Under the pieces are notes generated by a model. The model ran no database searches, was not told where the DNA came from, and was given only the letters and a program-made list of their open reading frames with translations. The position numbers and the translations under genes are program-made. From Stagonosporopsis chrysanthemi (lineage: Eukaryota > Ascomycota > Dothideomycetes > Pleosporales > Didymellaceae), in the NCBI GenBank assembly GCA_022560025.1, contig JAFISE010000148.1, positions 1 through 64,000 on the forward strand: a stretch of DNA of 64,000 nucleotides, written 5' to 3'. Numbering within the stretch: the first letter of the stretch is position 1; each line of letters opens with the position of its first letter. Below are positions 30,297 through 41,571 of the stretch, piece after piece.

Positions 30297-31533
30297 ATTG
30301 GACCTTTTCTTGTTTTTTTTTTGCTTCTTTGTTTGATCACTGCACGGCAGTAATGAAGTCTATGAGTTACATATTTTGAGGAATGCAATTGATGAAGCTG
30401 TATGTTCACTGGATGTGATATTTACACTGCGACAAGAAACGCCTTCCCCCACCTAATGCCCACATGTCAGTTCTAACCCTCATGATATGTAATACCAATC
30501 TTGCGTCATGACATGTCTTGCTTGCTTGATGTCAAAATGTGTAATGTAAAACTTCCTCCGAGTTTAGATCGTGACTCGAACCTTTCAAACATTGAGACTT
30601 TGAATGATTTTGCTATACAAACTTTCGTACCTGTCAACACTTACAGCTCGATACACTGCTGTGCTAAGAATAAACTAAGACGCCCTTGCTACGATCGCGG
30701 ACGTATCAAGTACATGACACGCCAATCCGCTCTCCAAGCACCGCAATCGCCAGACCCTCTTCTTACTTCCAGATCGCCATATCACCCCCAAGGTTTTTAC
30801 CACCCACCAGCGCTGCGCCAATCTCCACCTTCCTATACAGACCAAGTTTCCCCCTCGCCGATCATACAAGCGGCAGCTCCTTCCTAAGCGGCACGGGCGC
30901 GGGCCGAGACTACACCACTCCCACCTCACCTGCCCACCACAGCACGAAACCAAGAGATAACGCGCAACTGTGATTACTACATATTTCCTCGCTTGCTGCA
31001 CGTCTACACGCACCTACCTCTCTAGGCAGTTTGCAAGATACGGCCAAGCGATAGGCATGGCACAAGACCTTGGTGCTGCAGTGTGAGCTAAGCGAGCGCC
31101 AGCAGAGCGCGTTATTTAGCCGTGGGAACGGTGCAGAATCGAGCGGAACGGGATATGAAGGGCAGGGTAGGTACGGTGTGGTAGAAGGTGGTAGGGGAGC
31201 ATAATATACGAGGGGAATAGGCGAGGTCTTGGTCCGAGATGGTGTTATCGGCCAGCAGGGTGCCCGCTGAGCCGGCGGGGGGGCTGCAGAGGTATATAGG
31301 GCGCGTGGACCTCGCAGGATTGAGATGGTGCATGGAGGGTGAGTTGATGTTCTTGCTGGACGAAGGGCATAGGAACACAGCTGATCACGTCTAGGTTGGG
31401 GAGATATTTTTGATTCGTTATCATTTGCTCAGACCAACACCTCGCCACGCTATGCTATGCAACATGCTACAACAACACACTACAGATTCAGGAGTCCTTT
31501 GACACACGTCAACAAACAGCAGCTACAAAGCGC
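30297..31533. other. Intergenic region, no gene seen
   Basis: Between the 3' ends of the cutinase and the metalloprotease genes. Contains short open frames only (up to 128 codons at 30501-30887), with Pro/Ser-rich translations and no recognised motif. Confidence 0.5.
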
Positions 31534-32413
31534 TTATTTGCCCGCACGGTACGAGTTCCAGTAGCTGTAGATGCGGGTCTCCTGGCCGGCGGTGAAGCCA
31601 GTGAAGCAAGAGCTAGGGAAGGAGTTAGCAAAAGGATCAACGCAGATGGGATGAGGAAGACACTTACTCGTCGGAGTAGTCCATGTAGTTGGTGACGGGG
31701 TCAAGGCCGGCCTGGCTGGGGCAAGTATCGCGGGTCTTCTGGCAACCGAAAGCCTCCGACGCCTCAGCAGGAGTGTCGGAGACGAAGTCGCCGTTGCCAC
31801 TGCAGCCGCCCTCGAAGGTGTGGTAGAGACCGAGCCAGTGGCCAATCTCGTGGGTAGCGGTGTGGCCAAGGTCGTAGGGCACCTCAGAACCGCCGGGGAC
31901 GGTGGAGGAGCGGATGACCACACCGTCGAGGTTGAAGTCGGTGGAGCCGGCTGCAACGGCCTTGGGGAAGTAGGCATATCCAAGGTACTGGGTACCGGGA
32001 ACGAAGTAGACGTTCAGATCGGCGTAAGTACCCTTGCGGAGAGCCCTCTTCATGGCCAGCTCAGACCTGTCGTTGGCGTAGTTGGAGTTGACCGTCCAGT
32101 CCACACCAGCCTGGGTGAAGGAGATGCCGTGAGGAGCATAGGCCTGGTTCAGGACCTGGAGCTGCTTGGTGAGGGTTGCCTGGGTAAGGTAACCGCCAGC
32201 AACGGTGTTGGAGGTGGCAGTGACGTGCCAGTAGACCTTGACGTTGATGGTGGCAGCAGCAAGGCTCGACTCGCGGAAGCCAGGCTCGGACTCCAAGATC
32301 TGGAAGTTCTGGGCGATCTGGATCTCCTCAGCGGTAGCATTGGGGGTACCGCAGGTACGCTTGGCAGCAGCCGAAGAGGCAAGCAGAGAGAGGACGAGGG
32401 TCTTGAGCTGCAT
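31534..32413 (-). CDS. Secreted M43 metalloprotease (pappalysin/MEP1-like)
   Basis: Two exons (32413-31668, 31612-31534) with a 55-nt intron give 274 residues. Signal peptide at about 1-17 (MQLKTLVLSLLASSAAA). Zinc motif HEIGHWLGLYH at 188-198 supplies three His ligands and the catalytic Glu189. The Met-turn is in TNYMDYSDD, completed across the splice junction. Cysteine pairs (GGCSGNGDF, EAFGCQKTRDTCP, SCFTGF) match the family. The last exon encodes SCFTGFTAGQETRIYSYW, a typical C-terminus. Fungal M43 proteases are extracellular; some promote virulence in human or plant pathogens, but no such role can be read from sequence. Confidence 0.95.
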
Positions 32414-33487
32414 GTTGACGGCTTGGTAGGACTTGGTATGAGGGAATCGAACTGATCAGCTGCGAATCGATACCGTTTCAAGGAGGTTGCTCAAGCCCTT
32501 TTGTACTCGTTGTCGACTGCTGGAGGAGTAACATTTTGACGCCAGGAACAGACCGCTTTCGCGACAACCCGAACCTTGTCGAGCTCAAACAGAGGCTCTA
32601 GACAGTGACCTTCCCAAGGAGGCACATAGCCGGGCGCAACGTCAATGGAACCGTCAATCCATAATGGCGCCGGATGGGTCTTCCGCCTTCGACCTGCTGT
32701 CTTGGTCGTTAAGTCGCATTGACGGTCATTTGAAGACCGAGCTACACAGCGCGCTTCTCTGCCTCAGGCAGGTCCCAATCTCCTCCAGTTCCTTTCAACT
32801 AATAAGGTTGTGTAGCGATACGCCATGGGGATTTGGATACGGCAGTTGGAAGCTAATCCCGGCGCTTTGACTGGGTGCACGAAGGAATGATTGGTGACGG
32901 GAGGCACCGCAACCATGGGGTTGGTCGTATTCGTTCGGGCATATGCACGATCGCGTGCTCAACGGACTTGCATCGCAACCAGCCTAAGGAGGATTGCCGG
33001 GCTTCCAAGCATTGCCAAGCATCGCCGAGCAATGCCGCGGCGGCCCCGAAGGCCTGAAAAGGCATGTCGGTTGTTGGCTTAAGTTTTGTTATCGGCATGA
33101 AAAGCTTGGAAGTGATAAGGCGCTGCATTTGCAGGAAAGATCATCGAAAAGTCAAGGTCTTGTGATCTCTTACAGCAGCCGGCGCCAGATCTGCGAAAAA
33201 GAAAGTTGTGGCGGGCTGTTGAACTGCGAGGTTCGCAATGGAGCTGCGCCGAGCAGCGGAGATTTCGCACGGCGGGGCGGAGGGCGCGCCGAGTACTCCT
33301 GCTTCAGTTTCGCCCGGAGATACAAGTCGGCGTGAAACAAGAAGTGAAGCGGTGATTAGCAGGAGAAATCAAATTTGCGTTGAAATTTGAACCGCAACAA
33401 TGAGTGGCGTCAGCGCAGTCTTGGTGAAGGTACGCACGTCCTGATCAGATCGAAGAAGTCATGCTCAACAATACATAATGGCGAAGA
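32414..33487. other. Intergenic region, no gene seen
   Basis: Promoter of the metalloprotease and left flank of the SDR pseudogene. Only short, unsupported open frames. Confidence 0.5.
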
Positions 33488-34284
33488 TTAGGTCCCAATC
33501 GTCATCCCTCCATTAACTCACAAAATCTGCCCATTCATCCAACTCCGACCATGACACGCGAAATAAGCAATCGCCTTAGCATTTTCCGCCGGTCTTCCGA
33601 TGCGGTGAAGGGATTACCGGACGCAATCCGATCGATCAACTCCTCGCTCTTAACTTGGAAGAACAGCTCCGTCGCCGTATGTCCTGGGACGACACAATTC
33701 ACAATGATGGCCTTTCTCGCGAGGTCCTTGACTAGGACGCGCACTATCTGCTCTATCGCGCCCTTGGAGATCACGTAGAGAAGGTAATTTGGCGTGAGGT
33801 CTGACCAGTTGCAAAGAGAGGTAGATAGTAGATTGAGGTGGGCGCCTCAGGGCATGTGGGAAGTGCTTTCTGCCTCGGTGTCAGTGGGTTCGAATGTGCA
33901 CGCTAAGGGGCTGAGTGTACCTGAGCCAGGAAGTAGGGTCCCTTGACGTCGAGGTCCGTTGTCTTCTGGAAATCTGTCTCCTTGGTTTGTTCAAGAGTTC
34001 TCATGAGTGCGATGCCCGCCTTTGAAATAAGTATGTCGATCAGCCCGCCTCGCGCGACTGTCTCCTGAACCAGACGCTCAATTTCCCCCACATCTGCCAC
34101 GTCGGCCTTGATGGCGATGGCACTTTCTAAGCCTATCTTGATGACGAGTTCATCAACAGGCTTGGAATTAGAAGAGTAGCCAACGACGATTTTGGCGCGA
34201 GCTCGAACGCTGTCACTGCGCTGATACCTTTGGACGCACCAGTGATGAGGGCAACTTTGCCCGAGAGAGGCGAAGAAGAGGTCA
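33488..34284 (-). pseudogene. Decayed short-chain dehydrogenase/reductase
   Basis: Three-frame remains of a classical SDR. It starts MTSSSPLSGKVALITGASKGI at 34284, loses frame after about 25 codons, resumes with AKIVVGYSSN...IKADVADVGEIERLV and ILISKAG, has a plausible intron after YFLAQ, then a TGA before GAHLNLLSTSL, an intact YVISKGAIEQ (the YxxxK site), a further frame change near ASEDR, and finally SWMNGQIL-stop-VNGGMTIGT. The last stop is TGA where the family has Arg, consistent with CGA to TGA. At least four disabling lesions make it non-functional. The original was probably an SDR of the 3-oxoacyl-ACP-reductase/versicolorin-reductase type. No replacement copy is adjacent. Confidence 0.88.
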
Positions 34285-34953
34285 TATTTCAGTTCTGCAG
34301 ATGGCGATGATTGTTATTTCCAAAAAAGTATTCTTCTTATCGTATGCATAGCCACGACGTAAGATTTAGTGCTGACTTGCCTGCTTTCTCAGTCTCTCCG
34401 ATCGATCTTGTATATATATCTTGACCTCGAGTACATCGTGCTTTCTGCACACCGATCGGAGGTATCACGTTAACGCATATGTGCGCTTTCTTGCTTAACA
34501 CCAAGCCCGCAAAGTTAAGAGATGCGTCTGAGACCCTCTCGATTTTGTTGGGGGTGGTTCGCTACAATGAGCTAGTCGCCGTCGACCCAGCTATCCTCAG
34601 CATTTGAGGGCGAAGATAGAGTGATTATAGGTATGAGAATGCCAACGTAACTCTTCTACTCTATTGGAATGCCCACTGCATGGAGTAGTCAATTCATTGT
34701 GGAGTTGTGGAGGTAGTGGTTTTTTTGATGACCATAAAATCACTGAGGCGCAGACTATCCAGTGATGAATTGATATGAAGCTGACAAGTGTGTACCCTGG
34801 CTGACACCAGAACTTAATTGGAGACATTGCACTATATGTGCATGCGCAAGAGGTAGAACGAGGGATATCACGATTGTTTTAGGTTGCACTTGGTCAGACT
34901 GTCTTAAAGAAGTTGGTGCTTTCATTACCATGATCTAGCCATCATTAAATGCT
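34285..34953. other. Intergenic region, no gene seen
   Basis: Somewhat AT-richer than the surroundings. Between the SDR pseudogene promoter side and the 3' end of the GH115 gene. Nothing recognised. Confidence 0.5.
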
Positions 34954-37900
34954 CTAGTAGCCAGCTGTCGAGTTTTTATCTTCGACTCTATAGCTCTCTG
35001 GCGGTCCGTTATGACTGTACATCACACCGCCCAGATCCAACACCACCTTCTGCAGAATCACATTTGCCTCCACGAGCCAAACCTTCAGTGTGTGCTTTCC
35101 GGGCGCTACCTCTCCAAAGTTTGTCGTGTTGTACCACGCATTCCGTGCGACCGCTGTTCCCCAACCAACAGGGAAATTTGGCTGGGGTTGGTCAATCACG
35201 TACTGGCGGCGCTGCTCGGGCTTGTCGTCGATTTGCGTGATGTAGGCGAGAGGCTTCTTCGGGTCGATGTTAAGACTGGGCGACAGGATCAGAGTGACAT
35301 TGAGACCCTTGGCCGCAGTGGTGGGTGTGAATGTCAAGAAGTCATATTCGATCGCCGGTGCGGTTGCGGAAGTAAGACCTTCAGCCAGCGAGTCGTTCAG
35401 CTTGATAGCTGACAGTGTGCGACCGTACTTGGGTAGAGTGGTGAGCGCCAGGTTGCCCTTGGGTGTCAGGCGGCTGTAGTGCTCTGCCTCAAAGGCCAAT
35501 TGTCCTGCAGACTCGACAAAGCCAGAGCTGAAGTTGGAAGGAATGCTCGTTTTGTTCACCTGCACGATGACTTGCGGCGCGCCAAACTGTGTTCCATAGT
35601 CTGTACTGGAAGATATGTTCAAGGTACTCTTCTGGCCGAAATTGTCTGGGACCTTGGAGAAATCGACCTCCACGTAGACACGGACATCCTCGCCCTCGGG
35701 GTCCATCGTTCCTGAGGTTTGAGAGAGCTTGATGAAGGGGTCGGCAGAGATGTTCCAGTTGAAGGTTTGCGTGCCAACTGAGGTGATCTCCAACCAGCGC
35801 TTGGAAGTAAATGGTGTAATGTCGGGAAGGTTCAAAGAACCGCCACCGTTAGTATGCCACTGATCATCACCAGGAATTGTAGCGTTACTGCCTTCGACAG
35901 CAACACCAAGGTCACCAGCAAGGCTTCTTTCCCAGGTTTGCACCCAGCGAAGGTATGGTGTAGACTGGCGCATGGGTTGTTGCCAATAACCTTGGTATCC
36001 CAAATGCGTCTGATCCAGCATGTGGTTCCACTTTCCGTTGAACAACTCATGGTAGCGTTGTGTAAGGTTGTGGTCCTTCTTCATACCATCGATAGTCCGT
36101 TGCATCCATCTGTTGGCGCTGTTCCTTCCCATACCACTGTAGACAATGTTCCTGGCTCCAGAAATCTGAACGTCTACGAAGTTGCCACCAGCAAGCACAC
36201 GATGAAGAACCATCTCGTAAAAAGCAGGTTGCTGCTCTGCAGGGAGAGCATCGTGGATGTCCTGAGCCTTATGACCAATGTCCTCCCAGTGTGCAAGGAT
36301 GCGATCAGCCTCCTCATAATTGTGGATGCTATACGAAGAGGGCTCGACCCACTCAAACTTGCGCATGTTTGCAAGGAAGCCATACTCGTCCAAAACATCC
36401 GAGATGGCCTGAGCGTGCTCTTTGCCAAAATTGCGCGCAGCAAACTCGGCAGTCCATTGAGGTACCGAGGTCTCGTCATAGGCATCGATGTCGTAGGCAA
36501 TATCGAACCAGTGACTAATGGCCACTTCGCTAGGCTTAATGTCACCAACGTTGACGATCCAGATTCTGTCCGCATCGCGATCTTTGGCCAGTCGCATCTG
36601 CTCGTATGTCTTCTGCAGCTGAATGGTGTCGATCCACTTGTAGTTACGTGAGTCACCGACATAGTCGAAGTGGTAGTAAACACCTGCACCACCAGAGCGC
36701 TTCTTTTCGTCGCCAACAGGCAGCCTGCGAATGTTCTGGAAATTGTCTTCTGTCCATAGAAGCGTGACGTAGTCAGGGACCTGCATGCCAGCCTCGAAGT
36801 AATCCTGCACCTCCTTGTACAAGCACCACATCTGAGGCACTTCCGAAGCGTTGCCGTGGATCTTGTTAAGGATGTCCTGTTGTGCCTCTACAACGGCCTC
36901 GAGCACACTTGTCTGTACATCTGAGGACATTGCGGTGTCGTGATAGCCTGAGTGTATTATTCAGCATTTGTTCTGATAAACCGATTTCACTCTAGATTCA
37001 GCCACGGAGAGTCAGTCTTGCTTACCTCGCATGCCCACAGTGACAACATTCTCGTACGGCGCAGCTCGCTCAGCACCCTCGTAGAAGTACTCGTACAGTG
37101 TGGCGTTGTTCGTCGCCCACTGCCAGCCAGACTCACTGCCCTTTGCGACCTTGTTCCACTCGGCGGTGGCCCGTACCATAGGCTCAGTGTGCGACGTGCC
37201 CATGACGATCGCGTATTCGTCTGCTAGGGGCTGATTACGCGGATCATCGACGTTGAACATGCCGTTCCACATCGCTGGCCACAGATAGTTTGCCCTTGAC
37301 CTGAGCAGCAGCTCAAAGACGTGAGAATAGAACTCGGCTCCGAAAGGACTGTTGTTGCCGTATTTAGGATACTTGATATTTGCCCATCCTGTCAGCGCTG
37401 GTGCCTCGTCATTGATGAAGAAACCACGGTACTTGACAGAAGGAGTTTTCTGCACTTTGATGGTGTCGAGTGCGTGAATCTCAGCGTGGCTTTTGGCGGG
37501 CACGTCGGCGAACCAGTGCCATGGAGACACACCAATTTGTTCGGAGATATCGTAGATACCGTAGATTGCACCGCGCCGATCGCTACCTATGTAGTGTCAG
37601 TCGGAATAATGAGCTCTAATACGTGTAAGCTTACCAGCAATGACAAGCGCTTGATCAGTCCCATTCAATGGATTCTGCACGAGCGCACTAACATATGCTT
37701 CCCACTGCCCTTCGATCTCGCTGACGTCTAGTTTTCCACTGGCTACCAGACCATCAATCAGGCTTGAGTTGCCGATTGTGCCAACGATGATGGCGGTGCC
37801 ACCGGTGCCGCTTGCACTTGATCCGGTGCTCCAGTCATTACTGATACCAGTGACATTGAAAATCATAGAAGCATTGGCAGTAGCTGTCCCGGTAGCTGTC

Positions 37901-38148
37901 AGGGTGCCATTGACCTTTGTGACTCGGCCAAAGTCGATCGCAAGATCATGTGCTGCTCGGAGGACGCCAGGCCAATCTGCGGCGTCCACGTGAATGTTGG
38001 CAGGCGAAGAGCCCGTGGCAAGGGCGTAGCTTCCATTGCCGGCAGTGAAGCCCACGGTAGGCTTTCGGAAGCTCTCAACAGCAGCAGTTGGAGCAAGAAT
38101 GCATGCCGAGAGCGTGAGGATCAACAGTCGGCGTGGTGAGAGCTCCAT
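34954..38148 (-). CDS. GH115 alpha-glucuronidase (xylan debranching), secreted
   Basis: Removes (4-O-methyl-)glucuronic acid side groups from glucuronoxylan outside the cell. Three exons: 38148-37635, 37586-37026 and 36947-34954, introns of 48 and 78 nt; 1022 residues, usual for the family. Signal peptide at about 1-23 (ELSPRRLLILTLSACILAPTAA). Diagnostic blocks include GSDRRGAIYGIYDISEQIGVSPWHWFADVP, KYRGFFINDEAPALTGW, LLLRSRANYLWPAMWNGMFN, YAIVMGTSHTEPMVRA, VTVGMRGYHD, LLWTEDNFQNIRRLP and GGAGVYYHFDYVG. The C-terminal third is beta-rich. The intron 1 acceptor was set at CATAG before GTAGCGAT to give the conserved GSDRRG. The start at 38148 is preferred because the in-frame extension upstream would bury the signal peptide. 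Confidence 0.95.
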
Positions 38149-38839
38149 GGCGCCGGTAAAGTGCAATTGATCGGGCTGCTGGACCATTTACGGGGACCCT
38201 TGCCTTTTTATGCATGCGAAGGTTCGATGCAGGACAGATTAGCCAGGTTCAAGAGCACCCGCAGGTACACACGGCTCTATAGCCAATGCTGATCCCTCCT
38301 ACAACTCGGTCCACCACCCAACATCCGGGAAAGGACAGCATCAAACGGACCGAAGTAACGCGTACCAGGGCGACCGGCTATATTCGAGGATAAATCGCAC
38401 GCGACGTGATCATCGTCACTTCCCCAGCTTCGTAGCATGTGGGGCAAGGACATAGCCACTAAACAAATGCGCCGTGGGAAGATTGCTCCGAGCTCATCTC
38501 GGTATATCAGTAAGCACTGGGGCGAATCATGAAGTCGCCCTGAACATCTTCACCGTAGGGTATCTTATGCTCTACAAATGTTCCGGACGGTGTGCAGACG
38601 ACATTGCGTTTTAGTTCTATGGTTCGGGCCCACAGACAGTGATGTTGATGGCAGAAGAGGCGTGGAACGGCCTTGGTGGTGGATCTTCGGCAGAGTAGGA
38701 TGTGCGGCTAAATCCCCGCATCGCGCCAGCACGCGCCAAGCCCTCAACTTTCCGCGCCAAACAATTTGCAGGACGGCCGGCACGAACTCACGCACCAGCA
38801 AGCCTTACACACGTCCGGCTCGACTCGATAACCGAAAAG
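38149..38839. other. Intergenic region, no gene seen
   Basis: Divergent promoters of GH115 (minus) and the UPF0390 gene (plus). No coding frame supported. Confidence 0.5.
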
Positions 38840-39143
38840 ATGGCACAGGGTGCAGTAAAGAAAGCCAAGCCTGCTGCGGCGGCCAGGAAGTTCGTATACT
38901 TTGCTATTCCAGCGATTCCACCTTGCTGATTATTTTTACAGACCCTCCAAGAGCGGCCCCAGGCCCGGACAAAAGGTCATAAAGCCAAAGAAAGCCAGCC
39001 TGATCCAGCAGAACAAGATCATGAAGAAGAACGCCGCCGGTCTCGTCGGTACGACTGAGAAATTCCTCGCTGAGAAAGCAGGCCATCTGGAGATATTGAA
39101 GGGAGGAAAGAAGGACAAGAAGGAGGGCGCGAAGGGCAAATGA
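38840..39143 (+). CDS. UPF0390 (DUF2462) small basic protein
   Basis: Two exons (38840-38889, 38942-39143) with a 52-nt intron (donor GTTCGT) give 83 residues. Starts MAQGAVKKAKP, matching the MAQG start of UPF0390/C19orf53 proteins, and continues with PSKSGPRPGQKVIKPKK and IMKKNAAGLVGTTEKFLAEKAGHLEILKGGKK. It ends in a Lys-rich tail. Lys plus Arg make up about a third of the residues, so nucleolar or ribosome association is likely, but no biochemical function is established. Exon 1 is only 50 nt, and the gene is easy to miss by simple ORF calling. Confidence 0.9.
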
Positions 39144-39478
39144 GCTGTGGACCTCTAGCAGAGAGAGTCCATCATAAGATGAAGCCCTTTTTGGGGGGAC
39201 AATGCGTCTAGCGCTGCAGAGGCTTTCCCAAATACCTCTGTAAGTCGCCACAGACCTGGCCGCGAGAGAAGGCGAGCATACACAGGCGATCCACATTCTG
39301 TGGCTGTCCCGTGCCAACGTTGCTTCCGAAGCAACCGCAGTTACTTCTGCAACATGGCCGTGTAGAGCGAGGAAGCCAGGTGGATCGAAGAATCCGCGGG
39401 GTCTGGCGGCTTTTGTGTCCGCTGAAAATTCGATAGTCATGTCATATCCTGAAAACATGCAATACAATTTCATGTGCT
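39144..39478. other. Short intergenic region, no gene seen
   Basis: 3' flanks of two convergent genes; nothing recognised. Confidence 0.55.
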
Positions 39479-41066
39479 TCAGATGATCCCCGCTCGTGCA
39501 GCTTCACCAGCACCATCCTCGAGGTTCGCCTCACGTGCTTTACCTTTTCCAAGACCGCCCTCTCCCACTCCCATGCGGCGCGCAACATAGCGTTGCGCGA
39601 CAACGCCGACACTAAGGCTGATGGTCTCCTCCATCCACTCAGATACCCACTCACGTGGATCCACACCTCCACTTTCGATGATCTCTCTGATCTCTTGCGG
39701 GAGGTGTTGCTCTTCGCCTGCGGCCTCAGTATTCGCGGGCGCGTCGAGCCACTCTGCCCACTTTGCAGGGAATGACTGGCTGACCGTGTTGAAGGTGATC
39801 CCGTGAATCGGATCGTGCAAATATACGGCAAAAACCACCAAATCCTCATCTTCCTTTGTGTCCTTATTGTCTTCCTCTGTTGTATCCGTCGATGTAGAGG
39901 TGCCGAAGAGTTCTGTGGGGGCTGGATAGCTGATGGCTTGAATAGCAATGAAGATATCGCTACTTCGTACAGGGTTTGATTCGCTGAGGACCTCTGTGAC
40001 TTGCTTTGCAGCTGCCTCGACGCCTCCTCGAGCTGCGAAAAACTCGTCAGCGTAAGACTCGGCACTCACTCGCGTGAGCTTCGTCCCTTCGACGAGACCT
40101 TTGACTATGCTTAGGTCTCGTTTGTCTGAGTGACGCCACCACGGGCCGTCATTCCAGCCACCTCCGCCGCCCCTGTATCCGTCGAGTGAGCCGCGCTGTT
40201 TCAACTCTGAACCGCGTTGGATGACCAGTAGGTCACCACCCTCAACCTGAGCCATGACAGTAGAGAAGGTCTGATGGACGATGGGATCGAGCGAAGGGTA
40301 GCCGATCAGGTCATGGGTAATATGAATTTGTAGCCGCTCATGCTGGGCAATGGGCGGTGCGAGGGTGTGGAGGATATTGGTGAAAGTTGGCAGTGCGTGC
40401 TTGCTCAACTCTCCGCCTGTACCCAGTCAGCATGTCCTTTTGTCGCATAATTGATCTTGTCGTACCCATGCCACGAAGAGCGCCAACATTGCCACGCACT
40501 TGTTCTGCCCACCGCTGCGCTTCCTGGTTTTTCTGGAGCTCTTGGTAGGCCGCCTCTGCCTGCTTCTTCGCAGCGTTTGCAGCTTCGGTGGCCGTGTTCA
40601 AGATGCCACCCCATCCTCCGCCCCACCAGGAGCCGCCTGACGACGCCGGTGCCTCTGCCTTGGGCGCAGGCGCCGCTGTAGCTGGCTCTTCCTGAGTAGG
40701 TGCAAAGCTCTGGTGGAACGAGCGTGTACTCTCTCCAGACTTTCTCGGCGGTGCTGCTCGATCCTCGCTGGTACGCGCCGAGCCGGTGGAGGACGGAGTT
40801 GCAACGTCAGCGCCCCGCCTATTGCTTGATGCGGTGGATGATGAGGACAGTTTGGGTGTGTTGGGGCGGCTTGTAGGACGCAGTCCCTCTGGGCGTTGGA
40901 GCTTGCCGAGATCCTCGAGCTCCTCGAGACCCTTGAGTGCATCGTCCTCTTTGGGCAGCTTCTGTCGCGGAGCTTTGGGTCCCTTCTTTGGAGGCGGGGC
41001 TGCTGATGCCTCTGCACCGAGCAATTCGAGCTCAGCAAGCTCCTCCTCGACCGTTTTTGGCGGCAT
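39479..41066 (-). CDS. MTC1: Maintenance of telomere capping protein 1
   Basis: Two exons (41066-40466, 40416-39479) with a 49-nt intron give 512 residues. Starts MPPKTVEEELAELELLG, then a long disordered Lys/Pro/Ser region. A Gly/Trp patch (GGSWWGGGWGGILNTATEAANAAKKQAEAAYQELQ) leads into a helical domain with LPTFTNILHTLAPPIAQHERLQIHITHDLIGYPSLDPIVHQTF, the conserved core of the MTC1 family. The C-terminus retains PIHGITFNTVSQSFPAKWAEWLD and WVSEWMEETISLSVGVVAQRYVARRMG. In yeast, Mtc1 was found by genetic interaction with Cdc13 capping but is associated with COPI-coated vesicles, so the telomere name may mislead. Cytosolic, no signal peptide. Confidence 0.92.
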
Positions 41067-41571
41067 CTTGTGTCACGAATAGTCAAACAATAGCAAGGAA
41101 GAGGGAACTGCAATTGTGGAGCATGGGAATATGGAGGTGAAGGCGACTGTGACTGAATAGCAGCTGAGACAATAACATGTCATGCGCTTTCGCACTGTTG
41201 TTTAGGAGCTCCAGATGCCTGCCACTTTAGTGCGGACCTGCCATTGGCTAGAGACATTCTAGCCAAGGCTGAACGGAAGAAGCAGCCACGACCGCCTCAG
41301 ACAAAGATCATCACCCATCACGACTCTGACTGCTGGCTTAGGACCATTTTCCTCACTTGAATCCTTGTATCAACCAACTTCACACACTTACACGGCTTCG
41401 TTGTCTTTGCGCGGAGTTTGATTTATCTTCTAGTCCTGCAGGTTTTCCGCCTCCCTGACAGGCTTGGATCTGCGCTACGCCTCCTCGGGGAGTGTACATG
41501 CAGACCTCCATTCTCAACTATCATACGAGTGCAGCACTTGCGCACTCGATTGTCGCTAGAAATTGAGCCCA
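41067..41571. other. Divergent promoter region, no gene seen
   Basis: Separates the divergent MTC1 and RGG/AT-hook genes. A sequence TTGATTTATC and pyrimidine-rich stretches lie near the plus-strand start. No coding frame. Confidence 0.5.

Noticed and set aside
30501..30887. 128-codon plus-strand open frame downstream of the cutinase
   Set aside because: Pro/Ser-rich translation with no domain, overlapped by equally long frames in other phases.
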